Source of the DNA: Symsagittifera roscoffensis
Lineage: Eukaryota; Xenacoelomorpha; Acoela; Convolutidae
Length of the DNA stretch: 64,000 nt
Direction of reading: 5' to 3'
Assembly: GCF_963678635.1 (NCBI RefSeq)
Contig: NC_087063.1
Location: 51,659,220-51,723,219 of the forward strand
In this document: one piece after another, positions 1-11,289 of the stretch
Layout of the letters: every line of letters starts with the position of its first letter
Numbering within the stretch: position 1 is the stretch's first letter
Translations under genes and position numbers: made by a program
The notes under the pieces: generated by a model
Told to the model about the DNA's origin: nothing
Database searches by the model: none
Seen by the model: only the letters and a program-made list of their open reading frames with translations

Positions 1-2
1 GA

Positions 3-3000
3 AACGCATTTTCTGAATCAGAAGTCAATAGTTTAGACGAACTATATAAATTAAAAGAATCAATAGATAAAAATTGTCCCATTCATGATTAATTATATTT
101 TTCCGACTCAGAAACAACTTCAAATTTATCAAAAAGAGGAAAAAGAAGAATATAAAAGCAATACAAACACAAACCAGTACACTTGTATAATTGGAATCAA
201 CCAATTAGACACATTGATAGTTATATATTAACAGTCATCAAACGAAAAAATGAGCCACACTCAAAGTGACGATAGTCCAGATGACGAAGCAGTTTTTCCC
301 TTTCTTATAGATTCACTCGATGATAGAGGACAACACAATTTTTGCAAGAACTTACTCGTAAATTTGTTTGAACCAGGAATCAGCCCATGCAAACAAGAAT
401 TTCCAGATGTAAAAATCAAAAGACAAATTATTGAACATTATTTGAAAGATATATGTAATCTAACACAACAATATGGAATCTACACTATAGAATTCAGCAC
501 ACCAAATACAGCCCATCGTAAATATGTAATTGAAACAGATGATTTAGAACTAAATTTTTTCAAAAGTATTCATAGAATATATCAAAAGCATACAATATCA
601 TAATTCACAAAGAGCAAACTCCATATTTACTAACGAAGTTTTTGCAATAATATTTAGTTATATATCTATATTAGAAAAAACAGAAGTTCAAAGTATATCA
701 CCAACTGAAACATCCAGACATACAAAAGTACGAAATGAAAGCACAGTATTTTCATCATTTCTACATATAATTCGCAAAAATTTCACTAAAGAAGATGTTT
801 CACAACACACTAAACATGATTTACAAAAGATTTTAGCATGGTTTATAATAGAGTATTTCACCCACAATTTAGACTTAATTTCACAAGCAAGAAAAAAATT
901 TAGACCTCAAAATACCAATGACGACACTGTTCTTTCAGAACCATCAGACTACATTTGGGACCCTGAATGTTCCCATCATGCATTTCTAAATATCCCACAA
1001 GCTATCTCAAGTCAAGCAAAAAGTACAATATCTTATCACAGAGATTATGTAAAAGTAATACCTTTAACAATTGATGCAACACCATTGAATTATAATACAT
1101 TTTTACCTGATACACGAAATAACAGTTTAAATTCGACGGTCATACATAATGAAAACCTTAATGGAACCAGAAATCTTACACAACAAGATATTCAAACACC
1201 ATCACACTTCATAAATGAAGAAATCGTCCAAACAACAACAACAACTACACAACAAAATATTTCACCAATACACCCCAATCTGACAACACCAAGAAATACA
1301 AATACTTCACTAACACAAGTAACCTTACAATCAACCGTTAAATCTTCGGTGGCTCCAAAATATTCACAAATGGACTATCAAACGTATAGACCAATGACAA
1401 TACCGTCAAAAACACGAAAACCACTCACAAGAAATACCTTTGCAGAACACAATTATAATTATGCTCTTAAACCAAAAACAAACCAACATCCCCAAAAAAA
1501 CACACAAAATTTAAATCACGTATGTTCCCATTATTGGAATCTCCCGAAAACATCGACCAATTTTGTAAGTTTTCCAGATAATCCACAACCTCCACAGGAT
1601 TATAGTGAAAATTACCCATTCTTTCACCAAAATAAAAATAAACAACATACACCATATAATACAAACTATTTATCATCTGATGAAGATGATTATCACCAAC
1701 CAGATGTTTTTGCACCATATACTAAAGAATATCGCACACAGAGACCGCGACAATCTCAACCATCTCAAAAGATGAAAATTTACCCACAAAACCCAACAGA
1801 TATACAAAACCCACAACAAATCAATATACCAAACCCATTTAATACACAATCTATTCAACCAATACAGCCACAAAACCCAATGTTAATGCATTCTTATCAA
1901 CCAACTCAAATGCAAAATGAAATACCGCTTCCATATTACCTTCAGCAACACGAAATAACAAAAAATCAACTTTCAAATTTTTCACAAATGCCAAATGCCG
2001 CAGAATCACCACAGATGACAATGAATCCATACCTCATGGGTGGATCATCAATAACATCCAATAAACCACTGATGATATTCACAGGAACAGAAGATTATCT
2101 AAATGCAGTAACAGCGAATTTAATTTAAAATATAGGACCAGAACCAATTAATACGCCACTACATCAAAATTGGATACTTAGACGCACAGCACTAATACAA
2201 ACAACCCTAGATGGCGCAGCTCAAAAATGGTTTTCAGTACTACCCATAGAAATAAAATTAGACTGGAAAAGATTCACACAAGAATTTTCAAAAATGTTTG
2301 ACTCTGAAAGAAACAAACAACACCAAAGAGTTTTATGTAATGAAATTCGCAGATTACCAAATGAAACAATTAAACAATTAGCAGTACGTATCGAAACACT
2401 AGTTCGAAAAGCATATTCACTTAATACACATGACTATAAAAAAAAATGACAGAAATTTTAATGATGACCTTAACACCACAATTAAGGAAAATAGCTATAA
2501 AAAAGAGAGCATCTCATCCTTTCTCAATTCGAGAACCAGACTTAGATTTTCGAAAATTAGTAGATAAACTAGAACAAGCAGAAATCACAATGAAACTCGA
2601 AGAAACAGAAAATCTAAATTTACAATATGTTAATCGAATTGAAACAAACACTACACAAATAAATAACATACAAGAATCAGACACAGACCTGATTGAAAAA
2701 ATCACCGAAATACTAAATATCTACGAAAAACATCCAAAATTTAAAGGCAAACCATCTTTCAAAAAATGGTGTAATTCTTGCCGACAATACGGACACAGTA
2801 TTTCCGAATGTAGACAAAAACAACAAGACAATCAGAATAAACCTCAAAAGCATAAAGAACCAAATAAATCATTCTATCAAAACATGAAAAAGACCAAAAT
2901 CTACCAAACAAAAATATATATAGTAAAAACAGTTCAGGAAAACCACTTCCGAACAACACAAATTACACAAGGAATCAATCATCATATAACTCAAATTATA

Positions 3001-3743
3001 GAGGTAGATCACCCAAACGAAGAAATACACAAAATAGATATAATCGATCGAATAGCCAAAATAACCAAAATAACTATTCACGATCAAATTCCAATACAAC
3101 ACAATTTGTTTCTGGATCCAGTTCCCAATCAAACCCAAGGAATAGACACTATTCCAATAATCAATCACGTAACTCATCATACAACAGAAATAGAAACTAT
3201 TCACATAATAGAAATAGAAGTTATTCAAACAATCGAAATCAGAATTACCCGAACAATCGATCAAGAAATAATTCATATAATAGATCAAACTATCATAGAT
3301 CAAACAATAATTATCAAAACAGATCACGAAATAATTCACAAAATCGAAACTCAAGTTACAATAATCGATACAGAAATTATTCCCAGTCACCACACAGGAA
3401 TAATAACCATTCCCATGAATCTAAACATCGATACAGAAGTAGCACACCAAAACATCAAAGACACATTAATCAAGTGCAGACAAATGAAGAAACAACATCA
3501 GACCCCCCAGATATTGATGACACAGGAAGTAATGAACTACAACTAAATCATATAAATTGTGAATCGTCAGATTCGGAAAGTGTTACAGATAAAACCATCT
3601 CTGTAAATATGATAACAGTCGAAAACGACTATGAACCTATCATATATGAACAACCGTTTACTTCACATATATATGAAAATCAATTGGAACTCCTTCACAA
3701 TTACTATATTGGACCCAGTGATACTACACAAACTACACAATAA
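3..3743 (+). pseudogene. Gag of retroelement A (large, frameshifted)
   Basis: Gag packages element RNA in the cytoplasm. The coding trace changes frame several times: frame 3 from base 3 (with stops) to about 250, frame 1 at 250-603, frame 2 from about 580 to a TAA at 2126-2128 and on to about 2440, frame 1 again to about 2880, then frame 3 to the TAA at 3741. Visible parts in order are an acidic N-terminal segment (250-600), a long Gln/Asn/Pro/Thr-rich linker (about 1085-2050), a retrotransposon-gag core with a Trp-containing helix motif GAAQKWFSVLP (2129-2640), a CCHC knuckle C-x2-C-x4-H-x4-C (2770-2811), an Arg/Asn/Ser/Tyr-rich tract (2926-3440) and an acidic tail. The ATG at 250 need not be the start, because a minus-strand relative aligns with bases 170-235. 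Domain calls are secure; exact frameshift points are not. Confidence 0.85.
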
Positions 3744-3800
3744 GTCAGCGAAATTAATACGGTAATTAAACCCGATGAAAAAGATTAAACACAATGCTAA

Positions 3801-4594
3801 AACACAAAACATATTTATCAAAATATACAAAAAAAACAACCCAGAGAAAAAATTTGGACAATTTCTTTTCTCTTAGAAAGCCCAAGAAACAAAGAATTTC
3901 AACCACCAGATCTTGAAATTGATTTTTTAATTGATTCAGGAGCAGAATCAAATATAATTAATATTCCCACTTGGAATGAAATCAAAACATTACATCCAAA
4001 ATTAACGCCTCTTGAAACCTCTAGTAAACTAGCAACAGCACAAGGATCAACATTAGTAAATTATGGAAAAATCCAATTATTCCTTCTCCCCCCGAGAACA
4101 ATGGAACAAAACAAATTTTAAACAAATCGTTTAAACAAATTTTCCATACTACTGATATTAAGCACAATATCATTGGCATCCCATTTATATCTAAATATAT
4201 ACCAACAATCAACATCTTAAATAGTAAAATACTAATCAAAGATAAGTATACAAAAACAAAAAGTACAGCCCTAACATTCTTCCAAAGAATAAACAAACAA
4301 CCACCATTCTTCTCAAAATTTTACCCAATTTACAATCAAGAACGGAAACACCTGAAACCACTATCAGGAAATATATATAATTTTTCAATAAAACAAGTTC
4401 ACCAGTATAATAAAAGTCAAAATAAACATCAAATTTTTATGTCAGACTTCGAATTTAAACCTATTCACAAATTTTTCAAAATTACGATCTCATCCATAAA
4501 ATATTCGAAAAACACGAATTCCGACATCATTTTGTTACACGTGTATAACAATACACCATATCAAGTAACATTACCCTTAGGACTTTTACTGTGA
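3801..4594 (+). pseudogene. Aspartic protease region of retroelement A
   Basis: The retroviral-type aspartic protease that cleaves Gag-Pol is recognised by LIDSGAESNII; the catalytic Asp codon is 3933-3935. A second hydrophobic patch, HNIIGIPFISK, at about 4160-4190 matches the usual C-terminal part of such proteases. The first segment is open from 3801 to a TAA at 4119-4121. The rest continues in another frame to a TGA at 4592-4594, so one frameshift lies near 4110. It is in the same frame as the end of gag but separated from it by three stops (3741-3800). Confidence 0.8.
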
Positions 4595-6490
4595 AACAAA
4601 TGCTACAATTTCACCTATAAATGAAGTAGGCTACCGCGTTAATAACATACTCCAATTATTAGATATTTGCCAATCCACAATTCTTGACGAAGAATTATCC
4701 ATAAATAATATAATAAGAAATGAACAAAGAAACACAGATTACTTCACAAAAACACCATATTTTAAACCAACATTCAATATAACAAATTACACAAAAGAAC
4801 AACAAAACTTTTTAACAATGTTTAATTTTGAACATTCACAAATTACACAAACTGAATTTGATAAATTAGCAAAGCAACTGTGAAAATATTCAACAGTCTA
4901 CGCAACCTCAAAATTTGACGTTGGAAAAATCAGTTCATCACTGCATCTCCCAATAAAACCCGACGCAATTTCAAAAAACAAAGAGCCAGTAAAGTACCAA
5001 TTCACTTACACGACAAAGTAAACAGATTACTTGACATCTTAGAACAATACAAAATTATCTCACCAGTAAATAAGGAAGAAAAACCAAAAGGTAACAATTT
5101 TATCAACCCTGTTATCATTCTAGCAAAAGGCGAATCACTGAAAATAGTTTTAGACGCTAGATATATCAATCCACTAATTGATGAATCAAAATGCAATTGG
5201 CCTATTGAACCAATACAAGCTATCTTAACAAAGATAAATGGAAAATACTTTACAACCGCAGACATGAATCGTGCATACAACCAAATGCCACTAGATGAAC
5301 AATCACGACGTTTGACACAATTTGTTATTGGAAATCAACAATATGAGTTTAATCGCTTATTATATTATTATGAGTAAAATTTTTAGATCACTAATACTCA
5401 AAAAAACGCAATCACCAATTTAGATGATGTTTTTATGCAATCACAAACCAAAGAAGAAATGTTTACAGTTTTAGAACAGTATCATAAAATACTTCAGAAC
5501 GAAAATCTGAAGGCCGTTCCCGATAAATCACACTTCTTTCTAACACGAGTTAACCTTTTAGGACATAATATTGAACGAAACTCTATCACCCCATTAAAAT
5601 CACGCATTGATGCTATTCAAAAACTTCAGCCACCAACAAATAAAAAGAAAATCCAAGAATTTCTTGGAATGTTGAATTTCTTAAGTAAATATATTTATAA
5701 AATGCAATTATACTCAGGACCCTTCTATAATATCCTCAGACAACAAAATAACTTTGAATGGACCACTGAACATCAAACACGAGTTGAAGAAATTAAAAAA
5801 CTTTTAACTGAACAAATTTCAAATACAATTCCACATTCAAATCAACCATTCTATGCAATACGCGATGCTTCAAGTCTTAGCATCAGCGCACCATTGCTAC
5901 AATCACACAGTGGTACAAATAAAATGAACCTTAAATCAGCAAATTCACGATTATTCACTCAAGCAGAGCTACGACTCTCAACTCTAATGAGAGAATGCAC
6001 AGCTATAATTTATACACTTACAGAATATTAATTTCTGATACTTGGATCAAAACACCCAACAGTTCTATTCACAGATCATAAACCAATTAATTTTCTCTTT
6101 ACACAAAAATCAAATCCAAATCATAGAGTTTATAGATTTCAACTAAATCTAATGAAATTTGCAAACTTACATATAGTTTGGACAGCAGGAAAAAATCTTG
6201 CGTTACCAGATACGTTAAGTCGAAATACGCCACCTGAATTACTCACACGAAAAACTACAGTTGAAATACTAAAAAAAAAAATTTTATCTCGCAAAAGATG
6301 AAACATCACCCCGATTAGAATGCAAATATGTAGTAAAAACTGACATTGATCAATCACAGATAAAAAACCTACAACATTTTCCATTTAACTTAGATTGCCA
6401 GAATAATCACTACGAAGTTGATTTACTAGGAACATCAACTTTCAAACCAATTCCATACTCACAATGGATAAAAAAAAAACACTCAACAAA
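4595..6490 (+). pseudogene. Reverse transcriptase-RNase H of retroelement A
   Basis: The RT fingers and palm are visible from about 5005. Motif A is TTADMNRAYNQ with its Asp codon at 5261-5263. The catalytic pair reads NLDD near 5417-5428 instead of the family's YLDD. Between FNRLLYY (about 5350-5370) and MSKIF (about 5371-5385) a stretch is absent that a minus-strand relative near 19722-19770 still shows as GISIGPAA, so an internal deletion removed the Gly-Pro motif. The connection and RNase H follow, with LFTDHKP near 6070 and LHIVWTAGKN near 6170. A TAA at 6029-6031 interrupts the RNase H frame, a TGA lies at about 4881, and an extra A in a poly-A run near 6281 shifts the frame in unit 1 only. 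Activity is not expected. Confidence 0.88.
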
Positions 6491-6494
6491 AAAG

Positions 6495-7166
6495 AATAAA
6501 ACACCACTCGCATAAAAAAGACCTTTTTCCATTAATTGAAAAAGAAAATTTAACCGATAAAATAAATTTATCAGGAACACAAACAAATGATTCAAAATAC
6601 ACAATAAATCAAGTTTTTGACCTTCATGACCCACTTGACACAATTCCCCTATCAAAACTAGAAATTGAAAATATTTTTCTCCCCTCAACAGATAAAATTA
6701 CACTTGAACTCTTAAAACAATATCAAAATCTCGACCCAGTAATTAGACAATTAAAATCATGGCACAAATACAAAACTAAGCCCGTAAAAGCAGATGCCAC
6801 AATTTTAGGAAATAAAACACTCCTCCTTATTTCCGAAAATTTAATAACACAGTAATTAATGAAAATACAGATCTTTTAGAATATCAATTAAATGATTCTA
6901 AAGTTCCCTGTCTTCCTTTAAGTATGGTATTAATAGCTTTTAACATCTCACATACACAAAATACTAAAGGACACTCCGGATCAGAGAAAACATACTCAAA
7001 CTTTACACAAAATTTTTATTTCCCAAATGCACCAATTTGGATAAAAGTATTATGCAATGATTGTCCAGTATGTCAATTAAACAAACCTTACCCTAATCAA
7101 AAACAAATAGCACAAAAACAAAATTTTAAAGGACAAAATTTATATTACTTACTGTTTGACCTTTAG
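6495..7166 (+). pseudogene. Integrase N-terminal fragment of retroelement A
   Basis: This linker plus integrase zinc finger belongs to the pol of element A. The HHCC finger is seen in the last frame (6924-7166) as His10, His17, Cys44 and Cys47, with GHSGSEKT between, as usual for Ty3/gypsy integrases. The fragment ends in unrelated sequence with a stop at 7164-7166, so the DDE catalytic core is absent. In unit 1 a microindel near 6825 breaks the frame upstream; unit 2 keeps it. Confidence 0.82.
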
Positions 7167-7170
7167 GGAT

Positions 7171-7842
7171 TCTCTGTAGGACCAGAAGTGTTGTCCAGTT
7201 TATGCGAAAACTTGTTTAATCAGAACGATTAACAAGACCGATAAGCTTGTCTCAATTCAATTTAGGACGAGTTTGTAGTGCATGATAATTCGCCACGCGT
7301 AAATAGTTGGCTTCTCGCTTTCAGCATTGAAGTATAACACGAGCAGTTTGGATAGGCACGCGCCAGCTTAAAAGAGTAGTGTGCGCATCCGGCGGGGGAC
7401 TCGTAGATCTAACGCTGGGTTCCCCGATTGAGCGAATAATCTGTTCCTCACTTTCTTTGAAAGTCGGAACAAGAAAATGAACTGATTCTCACTAAACTTA
7501 AGACTATTTATGCAAAAAAAGCACAACTCTCTTGAATGAAATCACGGCATTAGGACAATCAGTGTTAGAATGTTGTTTCATATAAAAAATATCAAATCCT
7601 ATTCTTTAATTCACTCCCCCTAAACCAAAAAAGACGCTATTGGCGAGAAAAAGTCCAAACAAATAGTTAATGTTTGAACCGTCCCAACGCAGCATCAGAT
7701 ATTCAAAAATGAAGGCTGCTTTTACTTCTCCTTAATCTTACAACACTGACAATCAATTTGAAAAGTCAGTTTGGTACAAAAAGTATGATAATTAACTAAA
7801 TATCAACGGATAATCTTATAAAATTATCAATCCAAAAACAAC
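7171..7842. other. Gene-less stretch after the element A truncation
   Basis: I see no coding capacity here beyond chance. The first part (7231-7335) is a diverged member of the R1 repeat, listed separately. A relatively GC-rich patch (7340-7430) precedes A/T-rich sequence. The unit 2 counterpart is about 34989-35660. Confidence 0.6.
7231..7335 (+). repeat. Diverged R1 repeat fragment
   Basis: This segment shares an ordered series of short matches with the R1 arms at 28301-28648 and 29619-29968: AGCTTG, then AATTCAATTT, then GCCACGC, AAATA and TTTCAGCAT. It sits immediately after the point where retroelement A stops. Identity is clearly lower than between the two R1 arms. Confidence 0.6.
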
Positions 7843-8022
7843 ACGCGCTCCCCCCTCAAAATTAGTATATATTGGCGCCGAAGGCGCCTTTAGAAATTTT
7901 TTAGGGTCCTCCACCAAATATGGATTTCTCAAAATAGTACAAAGGGGGGAAGGAGGTCGGAAGGAGGTCGAATCCCTGAGAGGAAATTCGAACCCCCCTA
8001 AATCCGCCCCTGATACTGATAC
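7843..8022. repeat. Dispersed GGCGCC-centred repeat, copy 1
   Basis: The core TATATTGGCGCCGAAGGCGC is followed by CTTTAGAAA. It contains two GGCGCC blocks that can pair with each other. The repeat starts after a C-rich run (CTCCCCCCTCAAAATTAG) and ends near CCCCCCTAAATCCGCCCCTG. Three more copies in this unit (11290, 12275, 27068) share the same order of blocks. It has no coding capacity. Confidence 0.8.
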
Positions 8023-8237
8023 TTGATGAGGAAACTAAGAAAACTGTTAACCTTAAAGTACAGATAAACTAGGGTTCGAAGCTCCTCATGACTCCGATCA
8101 CAGCCGAAAAAGATTCAAAAGACATCCATTTTAGAGCTAAACCCAAACGAGTTTGATTAGTCACGTCGAAATTGTAATACATCGTAAATCGTAAGCAGTC
8201 ATTTGTTTGTTTTTAGGCAAGCTTTCATTATTGAGTA

Positions 8238-9343
8238 CCCGCATCCAAGTTTAGGCGTAAGTAATCGATTATAACGGATTATTATGATAATTTTTTGACA
8301 ATTATAATTGACTATAATTACCAAAATTAGGTGTTTACAGGATTTATAATTCAATCGTGATATTTTCCAAGAGATTACAATCTCTTTTAATCAATTATAA
8401 TTGATTATAATTCTTAAAAAACCCTTAAAATCAATTATAATCGATTATAATCGAGTATAATCTCTTATTTTGCCGAAATTTTGTCAATTCAAAACTATAT
8501 TCGAATTATATCTTATGGGTTATTATTTTTGGGTCAATAAGAAAATCTCTAAAAGAGAGATCTCTTGAACACTTTGGTTCAACTGAACACAAAGTTTTAC
8601 CATGAAACAAAAGTTTCATAGAGATCCTTTCATATGAGTGGAAAGGCTCCCGCGGTAAATGAAAAATAAACCTTCCGAATCAAATATGAAACTAAATTAA
8701 TTTGCTGATGTTTTGGTGTTTCGAAAAGCTTAAAATATGCATTACAAAACAACTCTGATGGGGAAGAAATGAAAAAAAAAACTTAAAAATTTGAATTATT
8801 TGGAAAACTTTAAAAAAAAAAATTCTTTTTTTTTTTCATAGAAACCAACGCCTACAAAAAGCATAAAATATAAGCAATTTAGATGCAACTTCTAAAGCAA
8901 AATGGACAAACAAAAGGGATTATAATCAATAATAATGGATTTTTGTGCAAAACTAAAGAACTAGAAATTTGAATAAAAATAATGGATTATAATCAATAAT
9001 AAACACAATCGTGATATTTTCCAAGAGATTACAATCTCCACTCATATGAAAGGATCTCTATGAAACTTTTGTTTCATGGTAAAACTTTGTGTTCAGTTGA
9101 ACCAAAGTGTTCAAGAGATCTCTCTTTTAGAGATTTTCTTATTGACCCAAAAATAATAACCCATAAGATATAATTCGAATATAGTTTTGAATTGACAAAG
9201 TTTCGGCAAAGTACAATTTGAATTTAAGAAGATAGACTATAATCGATTAATTAATTGATTATAATCGATTGTTTCTCAATTTTAGTAAGACTGGTACTAA
9301 AATCGTAATATAATTGATTATTATGCTTGAAACTGGATGCGGG
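8238..9343. mobile_element. Non-autonomous foldback/TIR element (1106 bp) with TA flanks
   Basis: The element begins CCCGCATCCAAGTTT and ends with the near inverse (GAAACTGGATGCGGG), and both ends are flanked by TA (8236-8237 and 9344-9345), as expected for a Tc1/mariner-type target duplication. Inside, 8472-8645 is repeated inverted at about 9031-9205 with very few mismatches, giving arms of about 175 bases. The rest is full of TTATAATCGATTATAATC-type motifs. There is no transposase frame, so it would have depended on an enzyme supplied in trans. Confidence 0.85.
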
Positions 9344-9606
9344 TAATATCTTTGAAAAAATTCAGAGAAATTCTGTTTTCATTTATAGTTGAGTTATACA
9401 ACAAAAAACAATAAAAGTGATTCAATATATATAATTTTATACAAAAAATTTTGCCAACATTTTAATCAGCTTGAATCTTATTTGATGTGCCTGAGCAAGT
9501 TGCTTGAATTTTGTTGGCTACCGTTTTTTCAAGTTGTAGAAATGTTTTGTTCCGTTAAGTGGAAGAAACACGAAGTGGTCAAACTTTCACTAAAAACTCG
9601 TAATTA

Positions 9607-9693
9607 GTGCCGAAGGCAGAAGAATTAATTGCAGAAAATTATAAGAGGAGTTTTCTTCATTGGACAGAAAAGCATACTCCTTGGTTAGAACAT
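9607..9693 (+). other. Possible exon relic
   Basis: An 86-base open stretch encodes a protein-like segment that includes EELIAENYKRSFLHWTEKH. It is bounded on the left by an AG (9606-9607) and on the right by GTAAGAATG, a good donor match (9694). The polypyrimidine tract on the left is poor. I do not recognise the peptide. It could be a fragment of a captured or dead host gene, or chance. Confidence 0.25.
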
Positions 9694-10160
9694 GTAAGAA
9701 TGAGTAGGACTTATTTGATTTTTTTTCTATCCAATTTTGTTTTTTATATTTAAAAATATGAGGAGAGCCAGCCTAAACTATTTGCTTGCAATGTTTGAAT
9801 TGTTTCTTATTTTCTGATGAATTCGACCACAACCAAAAGTTTCACTTGTCTCCAAATAATAATGTTCCAAGCAATTTTCAAGTAAAATACTTGCTCTGAA
9901 GCAACCTCGAAATTTCAGCTCTGAAGCAAACTTGAGTTTTGCCATCATTGATAGGAAATTTTAGGAGCTAAGATATCGTCGATATAGCTCGGCTATGCCA
10001 TCATTGGTACGCAATTTCTTCTGTATCTAGTCGTTTGCTGGATGTTAACCCGAGTATTAGATTTTTTTTGGCTTTTGCACCTTCAAATATTTTTAGTCAA
10101 GAACTACGCAATTTTAAGCATAATTTCGTTACACATCATTGTTAATAGATAAATTTGTAG
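9694..10160. other. Gene-less stretch
   Basis: A/T-rich sequence with a partial duplication of a GCCATCATTG phrase around 9938 and 9994. No gene, RNA or element boundary is apparent. The unit 2 counterpart is 37511-37977. Confidence 0.5.
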
Positions 10161-10391
10161 ATCCATCTCGGTGTCCTCCTGGCATGCTTGATTGAAAATG
10201 CTGCGCCAAATGTTTGTTACGGGGTTGTTGGCTACCCTTCGCCTTATACGATGGATTTGGTCACTGCTCAGAAAAAGTGCTCGATTGACAAAGAACTCGG
10301 TGTGAAAGCTCACTTCATCACACCTGCCGATTTAGTTCAACTGACAGCCATTATGCAGTTTGTTTCAACTGAACCGGAATATGCAAACTGA
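10161..10391 (+). other. Unrecognised open segment, possible exon or gene fragment
   Basis: After a stop/AG at 10158-10160 the frame stays open for 77 codons to TGA at 10389-10391. Its composition is balanced and looks like real protein, including VCYGVVGYPSPYTMDLV and KAHFITPADLVQLTA. It has no ATG at the beginning; the first ATG is well inside (codon 31). The frame runs into a 19-bp minisatellite, which supplies the stop, so the original 3' end is lost or is intronic. I do not recognise the family, and an antisense frame of similar length is probably a shadow. The sequence is unchanged in unit 2. Confidence 0.3.
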
Positions 10392-10460
10392 ACCGGAATA
10401 TGCAAACTGAACCGGAATATGCAAACTGAACCGGAATATGCAAACTCAACTGAACCGGTA
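10367..10460. repeat. 19-bp minisatellite, four units plus partial
   Basis: Four perfect head-to-tail copies of AACTGAACCGGAATATGCA (10367-10442) are followed by AACTC and one more partial unit ending at CCGG. The copy number is the same in unit 2. Confidence 0.95.
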
Positions 10461-11289
10461 AACGCAAAAAAGCTAAAAAACAGATCGGTTTTTAAGCAAA
10501 TTGACAACCCACAGGTTTTTGATGTCTTTGTTGTTTTCAGTTTTTATAAGTTTCATTGATAAAGAATATATTTTATTTGGTGAATGAATAAATTGGTGCA
10601 GATTGCTCGCAGCATTTTAAACTTTTTTTTATTTCGAAAACGTTTCCATTATGACAGGTTCAAAAACCTGATATCTTATCTCGCAAATGCCAGTATATAC
10701 TAGATCTTTTGAGACTGGGAGATATAAGAGTACGATTCAGATCGGTATTAGACTACGAATTTGCACGAATCTATCCAGCCGAAAATAAGATAGCGTGACG
10801 AACAGACGGTGTATCTTATCTGAAATTACTCTATGAGTGAGCCACCCCGGATTTACACTCAGCTTTTAAACTCAGCGCTTCCAGAAGACTATAATTACCC
10901 TATTTTGGCAATATGTTCTTAGTCACGGGTAAAGTTTTGAAAAAACAAGCCAAAAAACGTGATTTTAGGCTCGCTGTGGTTGTGATAACTTAAAGGACTG
11001 AGATAACTAGCCAAGACTTAATTCATCTTGATATATAAATAAATAAGTACTTTAACAAATCATTTCATGACAATAAATTTTGTCTACTTAAATCTTTCAT
11101 AAGTCGACTAGAGAGTGAGTGAATAAGCTTGCATAGAATTGAACCGATGTTTGACAGGTCGATAGCGACCTTGATAACCAACAATAGATTAACGACTAAT
11201 ATAAGAATGACGTCTTAAGTAACAATGAATAATACTGCACTACGCATTAAATATTTTGAAAAATTATGGCGAAAAAATTGTGAGGTTTT
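10461..11289. other. Gene-less stretch
   Basis: No open frame, element ends or RNA fold stands out. An ATCTTATCT phrase recurs at about 10672 and 10812. The unit 2 counterpart is about 38278-39106. Confidence 0.5.

Larger units (their letters stand above)
1..7170 (+). mobile_element. Decayed Ty3/gypsy-like retroelement A
   Basis: Gag, protease, RT-RNase H and the zinc-binding start of integrase follow each other on the + strand, the usual Ty3/gypsy order. The left end is outside the window: coding-like sequence is already running at base 3. The right end is truncated at about 7150-7170, just after the integrase zinc finger, so the catalytic integrase core and 3' LTR are missing. No LTR is visible. 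Several stops and frameshifts interrupt each domain, and those in the shared part recur in unit 2, so the element was dead before the duplication. Relatives on the minus strand form cluster B (16986-25235). Confidence 0.9.

Noticed and set aside
2869-3393. 174-codon minus-strand ORF rich in Phe, Tyr and Cys, repeated at 30687-31211
   Set aside because: It is the antisense of the Arg/Asn/Ser/Tyr-rich gag tract; the composition is forced by the sense codons. Gag context supports the + strand.
2446-3546. One continuous 366-codon gag ORF
   Set aside because: After about 2880 this frame gives Ile/His/Thr-rich protein with no family likeness, whereas the neighbouring frame gives a clean Arg/Asn/Ser/Tyr tract and runs into the acidic tail. 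A frameshift is more likely.
8280-8470. A/T repeats TTATAATCGATTATAATC as a promoter or origin
   Set aside because: They recur throughout the foldback element and have no directional elements.
10367-10460. CRISPR-like array
   Set aside because: Units are perfect 19-mers with no spacers, in an animal genome; this is a minisatellite.
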